Shown here piece after piece: positions 27,060-34,952 of a DNA stretch of 64,000 bases (the first letter of the stretch is position 1; every line of letters starts with the position of its first letter). This DNA is from Ilumatobacter coccineus YM16-304. GTDB lineage: Bacteria; Actinomycetota; Acidimicrobiia; Acidimicrobiales; Ilumatobacteraceae. Both the position numbers and the translations under genes were made by a program. The stretch lies in assembly GCF_000348785.1 (NCBI RefSeq), contig NC_020520.1, positions 3,162,001-3,226,000 of the forward strand. The letters are read 5' to 3'. The notes under the pieces are model-generated. The model saw only the letters and a list, made by a program, of their open reading frames with translations. It searched no databases and had not been told where the DNA came from.

Positions 27060-27623
27060 TCAGATGACGCCGGCGGCGCGCGCTGCCTCGGCGTACTTCG
27101 CTGCAAGCGTCTCGACCGTTTCGTGGGCGTTGAGTCCGCTGGGATTCGGCACGAGCCACAAACTGCTTCCCTCGAAACCGTCGGGCTGCTCCCCCATCAC
27201 CGCTCGCGGTTGACGAAAGGCGGTCCGGAACGCCGTGATACCGGCCACGGCGACGACCACGGGGCGGTGCTCGCGGACGAACCGACGAAGCGTTTCGCCG
27301 CCTTCGCGCAGTTCGTCGGCGGTGAGCTCGCTCGCCTTCGCCGTCGCCCGGTGCGCGACGTTCGTGATGCCGATGCCACGCTCGAGCAGATGGCGACGAT
27401 CGACGTCGGACATCCCGCGGCCGCGATCGATGTCGCGTTCGATGATCCCCGCGAGCGACAGCGCCGGGTAGAAGCGGTTGCCGGGGTGAGCGAAGTGCGT
27501 GGCGGTCGCCGCCGTCCAGAGGCCGGGGTTGATCCCGACGAACAACAGCTTCAGGTCGGGGCCGACGAGATCGTCGACGTGTGAACCGATGTACGACTCG
27601 AGTTCGGCGCGCGTGAATCCCAT
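27060..27623 (-). CDS. mug: mismatch-specific uracil/thymine-DNA glycosylase
   Basis: A 187-residue DNA repair enzyme of uracil-DNA glycosylase family 2 (MUG/TDG). It removes U or T opposite G, and ethenocytosine. The catalytic motif GINPG (in LLFVGINPGLWTAAT, ~32) carries the Asn that activates water. The second motif, VPNPSGLNAHET (~155), supplies the intercalating loop. Length matches the bacterial family. An in-frame start 16 codons upstream is possible, but MGFTRAELESYI at 27623 begins the conserved part. It begins 7 bp after the stop of the PEP-utiliser gene, so it belongs to the rmlD transcript without an evident functional link. Confidence 0.9.
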   Translation of the reverse strand: MGFTRAELESYIGSHVDDLVGPDLKLLFVGINPGLWTAATATHFAHPGNRFYPALSLAGIIERDIDRGRGMSDVDRRHLLERGIGITNVAHRATAKASELTADELREGGETLRRFVREHRPVVVAVAGITAFRTAFRQPRAVMGEQPDGFEGSSLWLVPNPSGLNAHETVETLAAKYAEAARAAGVI

Positions 27624-27630
27624 GACGTCG

Positions 27631-29397
27631 CTAGTCGGGCAGGGCGATGATCGTGACCGTGCCGGCACCACCGTCGACTTCGATCAGTGCTCCGTCCGGG
27701 ATCCGGCGCGTGGCGTCCTGCACCGAGATGGCGCACGGGATGCCGAGTTCTCGGCTCACGATGACGGCGTGACTCATCGAGGCGCCGACGTCGACGACCA
27801 CCGCGTCGGCGGGCACGAACAACGGGGTCCAGCTCGGGTCGGTGAGCGGGGCGACGAGGACGTCACCGGGTTCGAGTCCTCGGGGGTCGCCGGGGTGCAG
27901 CACCACGCGAGCGATCCCGCGGGCGACGCCGGCACACCCGCCGAGCCCGGTGATGGTCTCGCCGACCACGACCGGTTCGAGCTGGTTGGAACGAAGCTCC
28001 CACTCGCTGATCGGCGGAATCGTGCCGTCGAAGTAGAACGGCGGGATGCGCTCGGCGAGTTCGGCGTGCACGCGGCGCCGCTCGGCGATCGTGTCGCTGA
28101 ACGATCCGGGATCGGCCACGTAGTCGTCGAGTTCTTCCTCGATGAGATACCAGAGGTCGCCGCGCTCGCCGCCCGACTTGGCCGCGAGGCGCCGGTCGAG
28201 TTCCTGGCTGCCGAGTCGTGCACCGTGGATCGCCTTGACGATCGTCGTCTTCGCCCGCTCTCGCGCCTGCATGTGGAACCGAGCCGAGCGGAGCACGCGG
28301 GCGAACATCTTGCGCGTGGGCCAGCGCAGCTGCGACAGCACGTCGGCTTCGAGTGCCGCTCGTTCGGCAGCGAGCCGCTCGTGTTGCACGGTCGGAGCGT
28401 GCGATTCGTCGGTGAGCCGCATCCGGTCGATGAGGACGAGCGCGAGTTCGGGGTCGGTCTCCCACGTGTCGAACGCCGTGTCCCACTCGTTCGGGCCGCG
28501 CGAACCGAACTCGTCGAGAAAGGCACCGAACCGGGACTCGAACGCCGCCACGTCGCCGGCGTCGTCGTCCCGCAATCGCTCCACGATCCCTGCCACGCCT
28601 CGATCGAAGTGCGCCGTGAGCGTGGGCGACGAGCGGATCATCCGGCCGAGGTCCCACATGGCTGCCGACGGCGCCGCCGAGTCGACGTCGCCGAGTCCCG
28701 ACATCAGGCGGGTCGCGATCGTCGGGTCGCCGAGTTGCTTCTCGCACATCTGGGTGAGCAGTGCCATCAGCGCACCGGCCCCGAACGACACGACGAGATG
28801 GGTCTCGAACCAGCCGCTGAAGCGCTCGATCAACTCGGCGGTCGAGGAGCCTCGCAGTTCGAGATCGGATGCCGTCTCACGGTCGGGCACCGACGCGAGG
28901 TACTCGGCGATTTCGGCCTCGTCGGCGTCGAGTTCGGGGATCTCGGTCCGCCCGGTGAGCTTCAGGATGTATCGGAGTCCGGCCAGCGACGCGCGGAGGT
29001 TCTTCTCGCCCGGCAGCGGGACGTGCGGGGGCGGGTCGCCCGCACCGAGAAAGCCCTGGTCGGCATCCAGCGCATCGCCTCCGGGAACGCGGGCCGCCGC
29101 GCGCCGTTGGATGCTGAGGTTGAGGTACGCGTAGCCGCCGAACACGCCGCTCCCGACCGCCGTGCTCAGAGGAATGCCGTCGAGTTCGTCGGGGCGGATC
29201 AGGCCACTCGTGAGGATGGCCCGACGCATCGCTCGCTCGCTCGCCTCCTGCGCGATCGAGAAACTGAGCGGCCGGTACACGAGGGGATACACCTCACCGG
29301 CGTTGCCGCGCGTGTAGATCGGGAACCGGTCGCTTGCGTCGGTACCCACCCAGACGCCGTCACCCGATTGCTCACCGACACGTTTCCACGGACCCAT
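27631..29397 (-). CDS. PEP-utilising enzyme, phosphohistidine-domain protein without an ATP-grasp module
   Basis: 588 residues from ATG 29397. The C-terminal ~90 residues are a swivelling phosphohistidine domain: GVARGIARVVLHPGDP, VLVAPLTDPSWTPLF and the catalytic loop GASMSHAVIVSRELGIPC with its phosphorylated His. The N-terminus (RFPIYTRGNAGEVYPLVYRPLS) resembles the central part of rifampicin phosphotransferase and PEP synthase-like proteins. The ATP-grasp domain that phosphorylates the His in those enzymes is absent here. It may work with a separate ATP-grasp protein or act in a different way; function is unknown. A TACCGT hexamer 6 bases before ATG 29397 fixes the start, although the frame is open for 170 more codons. 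It follows rmlD. Confidence 0.8.
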   Translation of the reverse strand: MGPWKRVGEQSGDGVWVGTDASDRFPIYTRGNAGEVYPLVYRPLSFSIAQEASERAMRRAILTSGLIRPDELDGIPLSTAVGSGVFGGYAYLNLSIQRRAAARVPGGDALDADQGFLGAGDPPPHVPLPGEKNLRASLAGLRYILKLTGRTEIPELDADEAEIAEYLASVPDRETASDLELRGSSTAELIERFSGWFETHLVVSFGAGALMALLTQMCEKQLGDPTIATRLMSGLGDVDSAAPSAAMWDLGRMIRSSPTLTAHFDRGVAGIVERLRDDDAGDVAAFESRFGAFLDEFGSRGPNEWDTAFDTWETDPELALVLIDRMRLTDESHAPTVQHERLAAERAALEADVLSQLRWPTRKMFARVLRSARFHMQARERAKTTIVKAIHGARLGSQELDRRLAAKSGGERGDLWYLIEEELDDYVADPGSFSDTIAERRRVHAELAERIPPFYFDGTIPPISEWELRSNQLEPVVVGETITGLGGCAGVARGIARVVLHPGDPRGLEPGDVLVAPLTDPSWTPLFVPADAVVVDVGASMSHAVIVSRELGIPCAISVQDATRRIPDGALIEVDGGAGTVTIIALPD

Positions 29398-29409
29398 GCG
29401 GAGACGGTA
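29398..29409 (-). promoter_or_regulatory. leaderless -10 element of the PEP-utiliser gene
   Basis: TACCGT (29409-29404 on the minus strand) followed by 6 bases and ATG 29397, within the 55-bp gap after rmlD. It suggests the gene has its own promoter in addition to any read-through. Confidence 0.45.
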
Positions 29410-29452
29410 GCCCGTCGCCGCGAACGCCTGAGCAGGGGCGCCGCTCGGGTCG

Positions 29453-30304
29453 TCAGAGGCGCTCGACGAGTTCGAGCAACGGCTCGCGATGATGTCGCAG
29501 CGGGCTGTTGCCGAGCGCCACCCACCGAGCGTTGTCGAGCACGCTGTTCGCCGGTCGCGGTGCCGGGCGCGGTGGGTCGAGCTCGTCGGTCGCGATCGGG
29601 CTGACGAGGCCGGGGTCGTAGCCGGAGGCTTCGAGGATCTCGGCGACGAACTCGTACCAGCTGACCGCGCCACCGTTGGTGAGGTGGAGCACGCCGCCCG
29701 GGCGTTGACCGGCGACGGCGACAAGGGCCTCGGCGAGGTCGGCGGTGAACGTCGGGCAGCCGCGCTGATCGTCGACGAACGCCATCGGGTTGCCGGCGGC
29801 CCCGAGCCGGCGGACGAGCTTGACCATGTTGTTGCCGTGTTCTCCGCACACCCACGACGCGCGCACGACGGTTGCGGCATCGCCCAACACGTCGCGAGCC
29901 GCGAGTTCACCGGCGAGCTTCGAGCGGCCGTAGACCGACTGTGGGTTCGTGGCGTCGTCGTCGCGGTACGGCCGGTCGAGGCGGCCGTCGAACACGTAGT
30001 CGGTGCTGATGTGGATCAGATGGGCGCCGACATCGGCACACGCCTGCGCGAGTCGGCGGACGCCGTACTCGTTCACCTCGTGTGCGGCCTCGACATCGGT
30101 TTCGCATGCGTCGACGGCGGTGTAGGCCGCGCAGTTGACCACCACGTCGGGGCGCGTCGCCGCGATCCCGTGCTCGACCGAGTCGGCGTCGGCGAGGTCG
30201 AGTTCGGCACGGGCGAGGCCCGTCACGTCGGCACCGGATGCGGTGAACGCCGCGACGGCGTCGGATCCGAGTTGACCTGCTGCTCCTGTCACCGTGACTC
30301 TCAC
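29453..30304 (-). CDS. rmlD: dTDP-4-dehydrorhamnose reductase
   Basis: A 283-residue extended SDR that catalyses the last step of dTDP-L-rhamnose synthesis, reducing dTDP-4-keto-L-rhamnose with NAD(P)H. It has the Rossmann motif VTGAAGQLGSD (4-14), the DVVVNCAAYTAVDACE region (~54-69), which is diagnostic of RmlD, and STDYVFDG (~99-106). The catalytic site is YGRSKLAGE (~130). Length is as expected. It is transcribed divergently from rmlABC across a 109-bp region with a -10 for each side, so the four-step pathway is complete. The start is GTG 30304, directly preceded by a leaderless promoter. Confidence 0.95.
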   Translation of the reverse strand: MRVTVTGAAGQLGSDAVAAFTASGADVTGLARAELDLADADSVEHGIAATRPDVVVNCAAYTAVDACETDVEAAHEVNEYGVRRLAQACADVGAHLIHISTDYVFDGRLDRPYRDDDATNPQSVYGRSKLAGELAARDVLGDAATVVRASWVCGEHGNNMVKLVRRLGAAGNPMAFVDDQRGCPTFTADLAEALVAVAGQRPGGVLHLTNGGAVSWYEFVAEILEASGYDPGLVSPIATDELDPPRPAPRPANSVLDNARWVALGNSPLRHHREPLLELVERL

Positions 30305-30316
30305 GCTGGCAGGCTA
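30305..30316 (-). promoter_or_regulatory. leaderless -10 element of rmlD
   Basis: TAGCCT (30316-30311 on the minus strand) followed by 6 bases and GTG 30304. Confidence 0.5.
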
Positions 30317-30399
30317 GGCGCCGGGGCGGCGTCGGCGGTCGTACCGTCGGCGCTCGGCACCTCCCGACCCGCCAACCCCTGGAGTGGGGGTCGTGGCAC

Positions 30400-30413
30400 T
30401 AGCCTGCCGACCT
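30400..30413 (+). promoter_or_regulatory. -10 element of rmlABC
   Basis: TAGCCT (30400-30405), the same hexamer as on the rmlD side, followed by 8 bases and GTG 30414. The transcript would have at most a two-base leader. Confidence 0.45.
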
Positions 30414-31295
30414 GTGAAGGGGATCATTCTCGCCGGTGGTACCGGTTCTCGGCTTCATCCGGTCACGTTGGGCACTTCGAAGCAGTTGCTTCCGGTGTAC
30501 GACAAGCCGATGATCTACTACCCGTTGTCGATCCACATGTTGGCGGGGATTCGTGAGGTGTTGATCATCACCACGCCGGAGGATCGGGCGGCCTTCGAGC
30601 GGCTGTTGGGCGACGGGAGCCAGTGGGGTCTCGATCTGGAGTACGCGGTGCAGCCGAGCCCGGATGGGTTGGCGCAGGCGTTCTTGATCGGGGCGGAGTT
30701 CTTGGACGGCGATGGTGCGTCGTTGGTGTTGGGTGACAACATGTTCTACGGCGCGGGGTTCGCGCAGTTGGTTCGGTCGGCGGCGGCTCGTCCGTCGGGT
30801 GCGACGGTGTTCGGGTATCACGTGAAGGATCCGGAGCGGTACGGCATCGTCGAGCTCGATGCCGACGAGCGTCCGGTGTCGATCGAGGAGAAGCCGACCA
30901 GTCCGCGTTCGAACTGGGCGGTGACGGGTCTGTACTACTTCGACGAGCGGGTGGTCGAGGCGGCGAGCGCGGTGACGCCGTCCGCGCGTGGCGAACTCGA
31001 GATCACGTCGGTGATCGACTACTACCTGTCGCGTGGCGAGTTGACGGTGGAGCAACTCGATCGTGGCTATGCGTGGCTCGACACCGGCACGTTCGACTCG
31101 ATGGTCGAAGCGTCGGAGTTCGTGCGGGTCATCCAGCATCGCCAGAACCGTCAGATCGCGTGTCTCGAAGAGATCGCGTGGGAGAACGGTTGGATCGACG
31201 ACGACACGATGCGTGCCGCGGGCACCGCGATGGAGAAGAACACGTACGGCCGTTATCTGCTCGAACGCCTCGACGGCACCCTGGGAGCGCACTGA
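30414..31295 (+). CDS. rmlA: glucose-1-phosphate thymidylyltransferase
   Basis: A 293-residue enzyme that makes dTDP-glucose from glucose-1-P and dTTP, the first step to dTDP-rhamnose. The nucleotidyltransferase signature [15 protein letters not shown] opens the protein. [18 protein letters not shown] follows, and [13 protein letters not shown] (~103) holds the metal-binding Asp. The start is GTG 30414, although the frame is open for ten more codons upstream. Its last codon overlaps rmlB (TGATG). Base use differs from rmlB and rmlC: leucine is often TTG and glycine often GGT, while rmlC uses almost only CTC. That suggests a different origin for this gene. Confidence 0.96.
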   Translation: MKGIILAGGTGSRLHPVTLGTSKQLLPVYDKPMIYYPLSIHMLAGIREVLIITTPEDRAAFERLLGDGSQWGLDLEYAVQPSPDGLAQAFLIGAEFLDGDGASLVLGDNMFYGAGFAQLVRSAAARPSGATVFGYHVKDPERYGIVELDADERPVSIEEKPTSPRSNWAVTGLYYFDERVVEAASAVTPSARGELEITSVIDYYLSRGELTVEQLDRGYAWLDTGTFDSMVEASEFVRVIQHRQNRQIACLEEIAWENGWIDDDTMRAAGTAMEKNTYGRYLLERLDGTLGAH

Positions 31296-32326
31296 TGAAG
31301 GTGCTCGTCACCGGCGGCAAAGGGTTCATCGGCTCGGCGGTGGTCCGCCATCTGATCGGCTCGACCGATCACGAGGTCGTCAACGTCGACAAGATGACGT
31401 ACGCCGCGACCGAGGGCAGCACACAGGTGGTGGCCGACGATCGTCGCTACACCTTCGAGCAGGCCGACATCTGCGATCCCGATCGGCTCACCGAGATCTT
31501 CTCGACGCATCAGCCCGACGCGGTCATGCACCTCGCTGCTGAGTCGCACGTCGACCGCTCGATCGACGGACCGGCTGCGTTCATCCACACGAATCTGATC
31601 GGCACGTTCACGATGCTCGAAGTCGCGCGAGCCGCCGGCGTCTCGAAGTTTCATCACATCTCGACCGACGAGGTGTTCGGCAGCCTCGGCCCGAACGATC
31701 CCGGCTTCACCGAAACCACCCCGTACGATCCGCGGTCGCCGTACTCGGCATCCAAAGCCGGATCCGACCACCTCGTTCGGGCGTGGGGCGAGACCTACGG
31801 GTTGCCCGTCGTGCTCACGAACTGCTCCAACAACTACGGGCCGTTCCACTTCCCCGAGAAGCTGATCCCGCTCGTCACGATCCGCGCGCTCCACGGCGAA
31901 CCGCTCCCCGTCTACGGCGACGGCCAACAGATCCGTGACTGGCTCCACGTCGACGACCACGCCACCGCGCTCGTCACCGTGATGGAACACGGTGTGCCCG
32001 GCGAGACCTACAACATCGGTGGCAAATCCGAACGCACCAACCTCGCGGTCGTCGAATCGCTCTGCGACCTCGTCGACGAACTCGCCCCACCACTCGCGTC
32101 GGGCGAACCCCGCCGATCGCTGATCACCTTCGTCGCCGACCGCCCCGGCCACGACCAGCGCTACGCGATCGACCAGACCAAGATCCAACGCGAACTCGGC
32201 TGGGAACCCGCCCACACCTTCGACACCGGGCTGCGCAGCACCGTCCAGTGGTACCTCGACAACGAGACCTGGTGGAAACCCCTGCGTGAACGCAACGCCA
32301 CCGACCGCGTCGGACTGAAGAAGTAG
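31295..32326 (+). CDS. rmlB: dTDP-glucose 4,6-dehydratase
   Basis: A 343-residue extended SDR, the second enzyme of dTDP-rhamnose synthesis. It converts dTDP-glucose to the 4-keto-6-deoxy intermediate with tightly bound NAD. It has the Rossmann motif [11 protein letters not shown] (4-14; Lys replaces the common Ala), [13 protein letters not shown] (~82-94), [10 protein letters not shown] (~126-135) with the catalytic Asp-Glu pair, and [12 protein letters not shown] (~152-163). [18 protein letters not shown] is the classic RmlB segment. Length is typical. It overlaps rmlA by one base and lies 12 bp before rmlC, so the three genes form one operon. Confidence 0.96.
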   Translation: MKVLVTGGKGFIGSAVVRHLIGSTDHEVVNVDKMTYAATEGSTQVVADDRRYTFEQADICDPDRLTEIFSTHQPDAVMHLAAESHVDRSIDGPAAFIHTNLIGTFTMLEVARAAGVSKFHHISTDEVFGSLGPNDPGFTETTPYDPRSPYSASKAGSDHLVRAWGETYGLPVVLTNCSNNYGPFHFPEKLIPLVTIRALHGEPLPVYGDGQQIRDWLHVDDHATALVTVMEHGVPGETYNIGGKSERTNLAVVESLCDLVDELAPPLASGEPRRSLITFVADRPGHDQRYAIDQTKIQRELGWEPAHTFDTGLRSTVQWYLDNETWWKPLRERNATDRVGLKK

Positions 32327-32338
32327 CACCAACCGATC

Positions 32339-32893
32339 ATGGACTTCGTTCCCACCACCATCGCCGACGTCATCGAGATCCGCCCCCGCCGCCACGGCGA
32401 CAACCGCGGCTGGTTCGCCGAGACCTTCAAACAGGCCGCGCTCCTCGAACACGGCATCGACCTCGAGTTCACGCAAGACAACGAATCGTTCTCCGCCCCA
32501 GCGGGCACGCTGCGCGGCCTCCACTACCAGACCGACCCCCACGCCCAGGCCAAGATCGTCCGAGTCGTCCGCGGCTCGATCCTCGACGTCGCCGTCGACA
32601 TCCGCCGCACCTCCCCCACCTTCGGCCAACATGTCGCCGTCACCCTCACCGCAGACGCCGGCAACCAACTCCTCGTCCCCGTCGGCTTCGCACACGGCTT
32701 CTGCACCCTCGAACCCGACGTCCAAGTCGCGTACAAGGTCACCGGCGCCTACGCCCCCGACTGCGAACGATCACTCCGCTGGGACGACCCCACCATCGCC
32801 GTCGACTGGCCCGACTTCGGACCCGACGGCCCCGTCATGTCCGACAAAGACCTCGACGCACCCCTCCTCACCGACCAACCCGATCTCTTCTGA
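32339..32893 (+). CDS. rmlC: dTDP-4-dehydrorhamnose 3,5-epimerase
   Basis: A 184-residue cupin enzyme, third in the dTDP-rhamnose pathway. It contains RPRRHGDNRGWFAETFK (~17-33), the LRGLHYQTDPHAQAKIVRV segment (~59-77) with the catalytic His, and VPVGFAHGFCTLEPDVQVAYKVT (~104-126) around the conserved Tyr. The C-terminus DKDLDAPLLTDQPDLF is the usual RmlC end. Third codon positions are almost entirely C, even more than in rmlB and in sharp contrast to rmlA. It ends 45 bp from the convergent LCP gene; that gap shows no clear terminator. Confidence 0.95.
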   Translation: MDFVPTTIADVIEIRPRRHGDNRGWFAETFKQAALLEHGIDLEFTQDNESFSAPAGTLRGLHYQTDPHAQAKIVRVVRGSILDVAVDIRRTSPTFGQHVAVTLTADAGNQLLVPVGFAHGFCTLEPDVQVAYKVTGAYAPDCERSLRWDDPTIAVDWPDFGPDGPVMSDKDLDAPLLTDQPDLF

Positions 32894-32938
32894 CCACGCG
32901 GCCACCCGGTCGACCGAAGGCGTCGAGTTGCGCCAGGC

Positions 32939-34003
32939 TCAGCCGGGAACGGTGGTGGTGGGCGTTGGTAGCGGGCCCACGCCGCGGAAGTAGTCGAGCG
33001 TCGCCTGCGACTCGGCGTTGTCGATCAGCAGCAGCACCGAGTTGCCGTTGATCGTGGTCCCCTCGACCGGGAGTTGGAACGTGGTGAGGCCCGAGCTGAA
33101 CGCCTTGCGGAGCGTGCCGGCGGCACCGAGCGGGTCGAGGTTCGGGTCGAGGCGCAGCGAGTCGGTGGTCGCCTGGATGAGGTCGGAGGCGAGGAACGGG
33201 TCGGATTGCAGCCGCTCGATCGTCTGATTGACCGTGGTCGAGATGAAGTTCTGCTGTCGCTTGATGCGGCCGAGGTCGCCGGTGCCGTCGGTCTGCCAGT
33301 CGCCATCTCGCCACTCCTGGTACTTGCGGCTGCGGGCGTAGGCGAGCGCCTGCGTTCCGTCGAGCAGGTTGCAGCCGGGCGGCTGGTCGAGTCCGGTGTT
33401 GGTGTCACGCGTCTGGTACTCGAAGCAGATCGTGGTGCCGCCGATCTCGTCGACGAGCGCCTTGAAGCCGAAGAAGTCGACGTCGACGACGTGGTTGATC
33501 GGGATGCCGAACTCGCGCGACACCGTTGCTGCAAGCACGTCGGCACCGCGGTTGTAGGCGGAGTTGATGCGCTGCGGGTTGCCGGTGTCGGCGATGGTGA
33601 CCCAGAGATCTCGTGGCAGCGAGAGGATCGCGGCACCGTTGCCGTCGCGTTCTTGTCGCAGCAGCATGATCGTGTCGCTACGTCGGCCCTGGACGGCACT
33701 CTGGTCGCCGATGCTCCCGAAGTCGGTCGAGGTGGGGTCGGATCCGTCACGCGTGTCGGAACCGATGATGAGGTAGTTGACCGCCGGCCCGTCGACCGCG
33801 ACGAGCACGTCGCCGAGTTCAGCACGTCGTTCTGGGTCGTCGAACTCCGACAGACGCGTCACGTCACCGACCTGTCGATCGGCCGCGCTGATGATCCCCG
33901 TCGCTCCGGCGACGGCGACGGCGACCGCGAAGAACAGGCCGAGCGGAGCCGAACTCCGCCGCCGAGGGCGTGATGGTCCGGGTTGGTCCGGCATCGGCTG
34001 CAT
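32939..34003 (-). CDS. LytR-CpsA-Psr (LCP) family wall-glycan transferase
   Basis: A 354-residue protein with an N-terminal membrane anchor (~19-38, APLGLFFAVAVAVAGATGII) and an extracytoplasmic LCP domain. Visible motifs are YLIIGSDTR (~74), RSDTIMLLR (~108) and AILSLPRDLWV (~123-133) with the catalytic Arg. Further motifs are RINSAYNRGA, the lipid-pocket region VVDVDFFGFKALVDEIGG, and LAYARSRK. LCP proteins move lipid-linked polymers onto peptidoglycan, a fitting last step for the polysaccharide made by this locus. The LytR_C domain is absent. ATG 34003 is preceded by TAGCGT and 6 bases. Confidence 0.92.
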   Translation of the reverse strand: MQPMPDQPGPSRPRRRSSAPLGLFFAVAVAVAGATGIISAADRQVGDVTRLSEFDDPERRAELGDVLVAVDGPAVNYLIIGSDTRDGSDPTSTDFGSIGDQSAVQGRRSDTIMLLRQERDGNGAAILSLPRDLWVTIADTGNPQRINSAYNRGADVLAATVSREFGIPINHVVDVDFFGFKALVDEIGGTTICFEYQTRDTNTGLDQPPGCNLLDGTQALAYARSRKYQEWRDGDWQTDGTGDLGRIKRQQNFISTTVNQTIERLQSDPFLASDLIQATTDSLRLDPNLDPLGAAGTLRKAFSSGLTTFQLPVEGTTINGNSVLLLIDNAESQATLDYFRGVGPLPTPTTTVPG

Positions 34004-34015
34004 CCCGTGACGCTA
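34004..34015 (-). promoter_or_regulatory. leaderless -10 element of the LCP gene
   Basis: TAGCGT (34015-34010 on the minus strand) followed by 6 bases and ATG 34003. Confidence 0.5.
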
Positions 34016-34069
34016 GACCGGGTGAGCGCTCGACCCGCGGCACCCCACCGTGTGTCGTGTGCCTCGCCG

Positions 34070-34106
34070 ACCTGGTTATTTCCATCCCGGATGGAAATAA
34101 CCAGGT
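34070..34106. repeat. 37-bp perfect palindrome, copy 1
   Basis: The left arm ACCTGGTTATTTCCATCC (34070-34087), one central C and the fully complementary right arm (34089-34106) form an 18-bp perfect inverted repeat. It lies 2 bp after the birA stop and 54 bp upstream of the LCP -10. An identical copy with one more pair is at 58362-58400. The AT-rich stem is unlike the surrounding DNA. It may act as the birA terminator. Confidence 0.85.
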
Positions 34107-34108
34107 GG

Positions 34109-34933
34109 TCAGGTTCGGCGGGCGTGGATCACGTCGCCGACGTCGAACGTCTCGATGCTGCCGTCGACGTCAAGCAGCAGGCGTCCGTCGTCGTCGACGT
34201 CGACCGCGGTACCGCTCACCGTCCGGTCACCGGGCAACTCCATCCGCACGGTCTCGCCGAGCGTCAACAGTCGCTGGCGGTAGCGAGCGGCGACGTGTTG
34301 CCGTCCGTCGGGATGCCGGAGCATCTCGTCGACGTGCCCGAGCATCGAGCGCAGCAGGTCGGCAGGTCGGATGTCGAGTCCGAGGTCGCGGGCGATGCAC
34401 CCGCCGGTCTCCGGCGACCACGACACGTTGATGCCGATACCGACCACCGTCGAACCGTTCACCGAGCTCCGCTGGGCCAGCATCCCGGCGAGCTTCCGGT
34501 CGTCGAGCAGCAGGTCGTTCGGCCACTTCAGACCGAGTCGCTCGGGCATCGTCGTGCCGGCGAGCGTCTCGATCGCGTCGACCGCAGCGAGCGACACGAC
34601 CGTCATGAACGGGTAGGTCGTGTCCGGGACCGCGGCGAAGAGCAGCGAGGTCAGCAGGTTGACACCAGGCGGGGCCTCCCACCGTCGGTCGAGTCGTCCG
34701 CGCCCGGCGGTCTGGTGGTCGGCAGCGAGCACGGTGCGGTCGCCCGCTTCACCGCGGTCGGCCGCTGCGAGCAGATCGGTGTTGGTGCTCCCCGTTTCGG
34801 CGACGTGTCGAACCGACCACCCAGCCGGCCAGCCGGTGGTCGACCAGGCATCGGCGTGAGGCGGTTGCCCGGGTGCTTCGTTCGGGGCTTTTTCGGTCGA
34901 AGGTTCCCCTGGAATGCCGTGATCTGAGTCCAC
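34109..34933 (-). CDS. birA: biotin--[acetyl-CoA-carboxylase] ligase
   Basis: A 274-residue enzyme that activates biotin with ATP and attaches it to the lysine of biotin carboxyl carrier domains. Motifs are ETGSTNTDLL (~46-55), the biotinyl-AMP loop QTAGRGRLDRRW (~77-88) and KWPNDLLLDDRKLAGML (~140). The C-terminal SH3-like domain ends in VDDDGRLLLDVDGSIETFDVGDV. No N-terminal HTH is present, so it is the non-regulatory type. The start GTG 34933 is chosen because it leaves a 19-bp gap to the divergent biotin carboxylase gene, its substrate. Longer starts would run into that gene. Confidence 0.92.
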   Translation of the reverse strand: MDSDHGIPGEPSTEKAPNEAPGQPPHADAWSTTGWPAGWSVRHVAETGSTNTDLLAAADRGEAGDRTVLAADHQTAGRGRLDRRWEAPPGVNLLTSLLFAAVPDTTYPFMTVVSLAAVDAIETLAGTTMPERLGLKWPNDLLLDDRKLAGMLAQRSSVNGSTVVGIGINVSWSPETGGCIARDLGLDIRPADLLRSMLGHVDEMLRHPDGRQHVAARYRQRLLTLGETVRMELPGDRTVSGTAVDVDDDGRLLLDVDGSIETFDVGDVIHARRT

Positions 34934-34952
34934 GCCACCTACATTTGCATCC
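34934..34952. promoter_or_regulatory. 19-bp bidirectional leaderless promoter of birA and the biotin carboxylase gene
   Basis: On the plus strand TACATT (34940-34945) is followed by 7 bases and GTG 34953. On the minus strand AAATGT (34946-34941) is followed by 7 bases and GTG 34933. The two -10 elements share five base pairs, so polymerase cannot occupy both at once. Confidence 0.5.
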
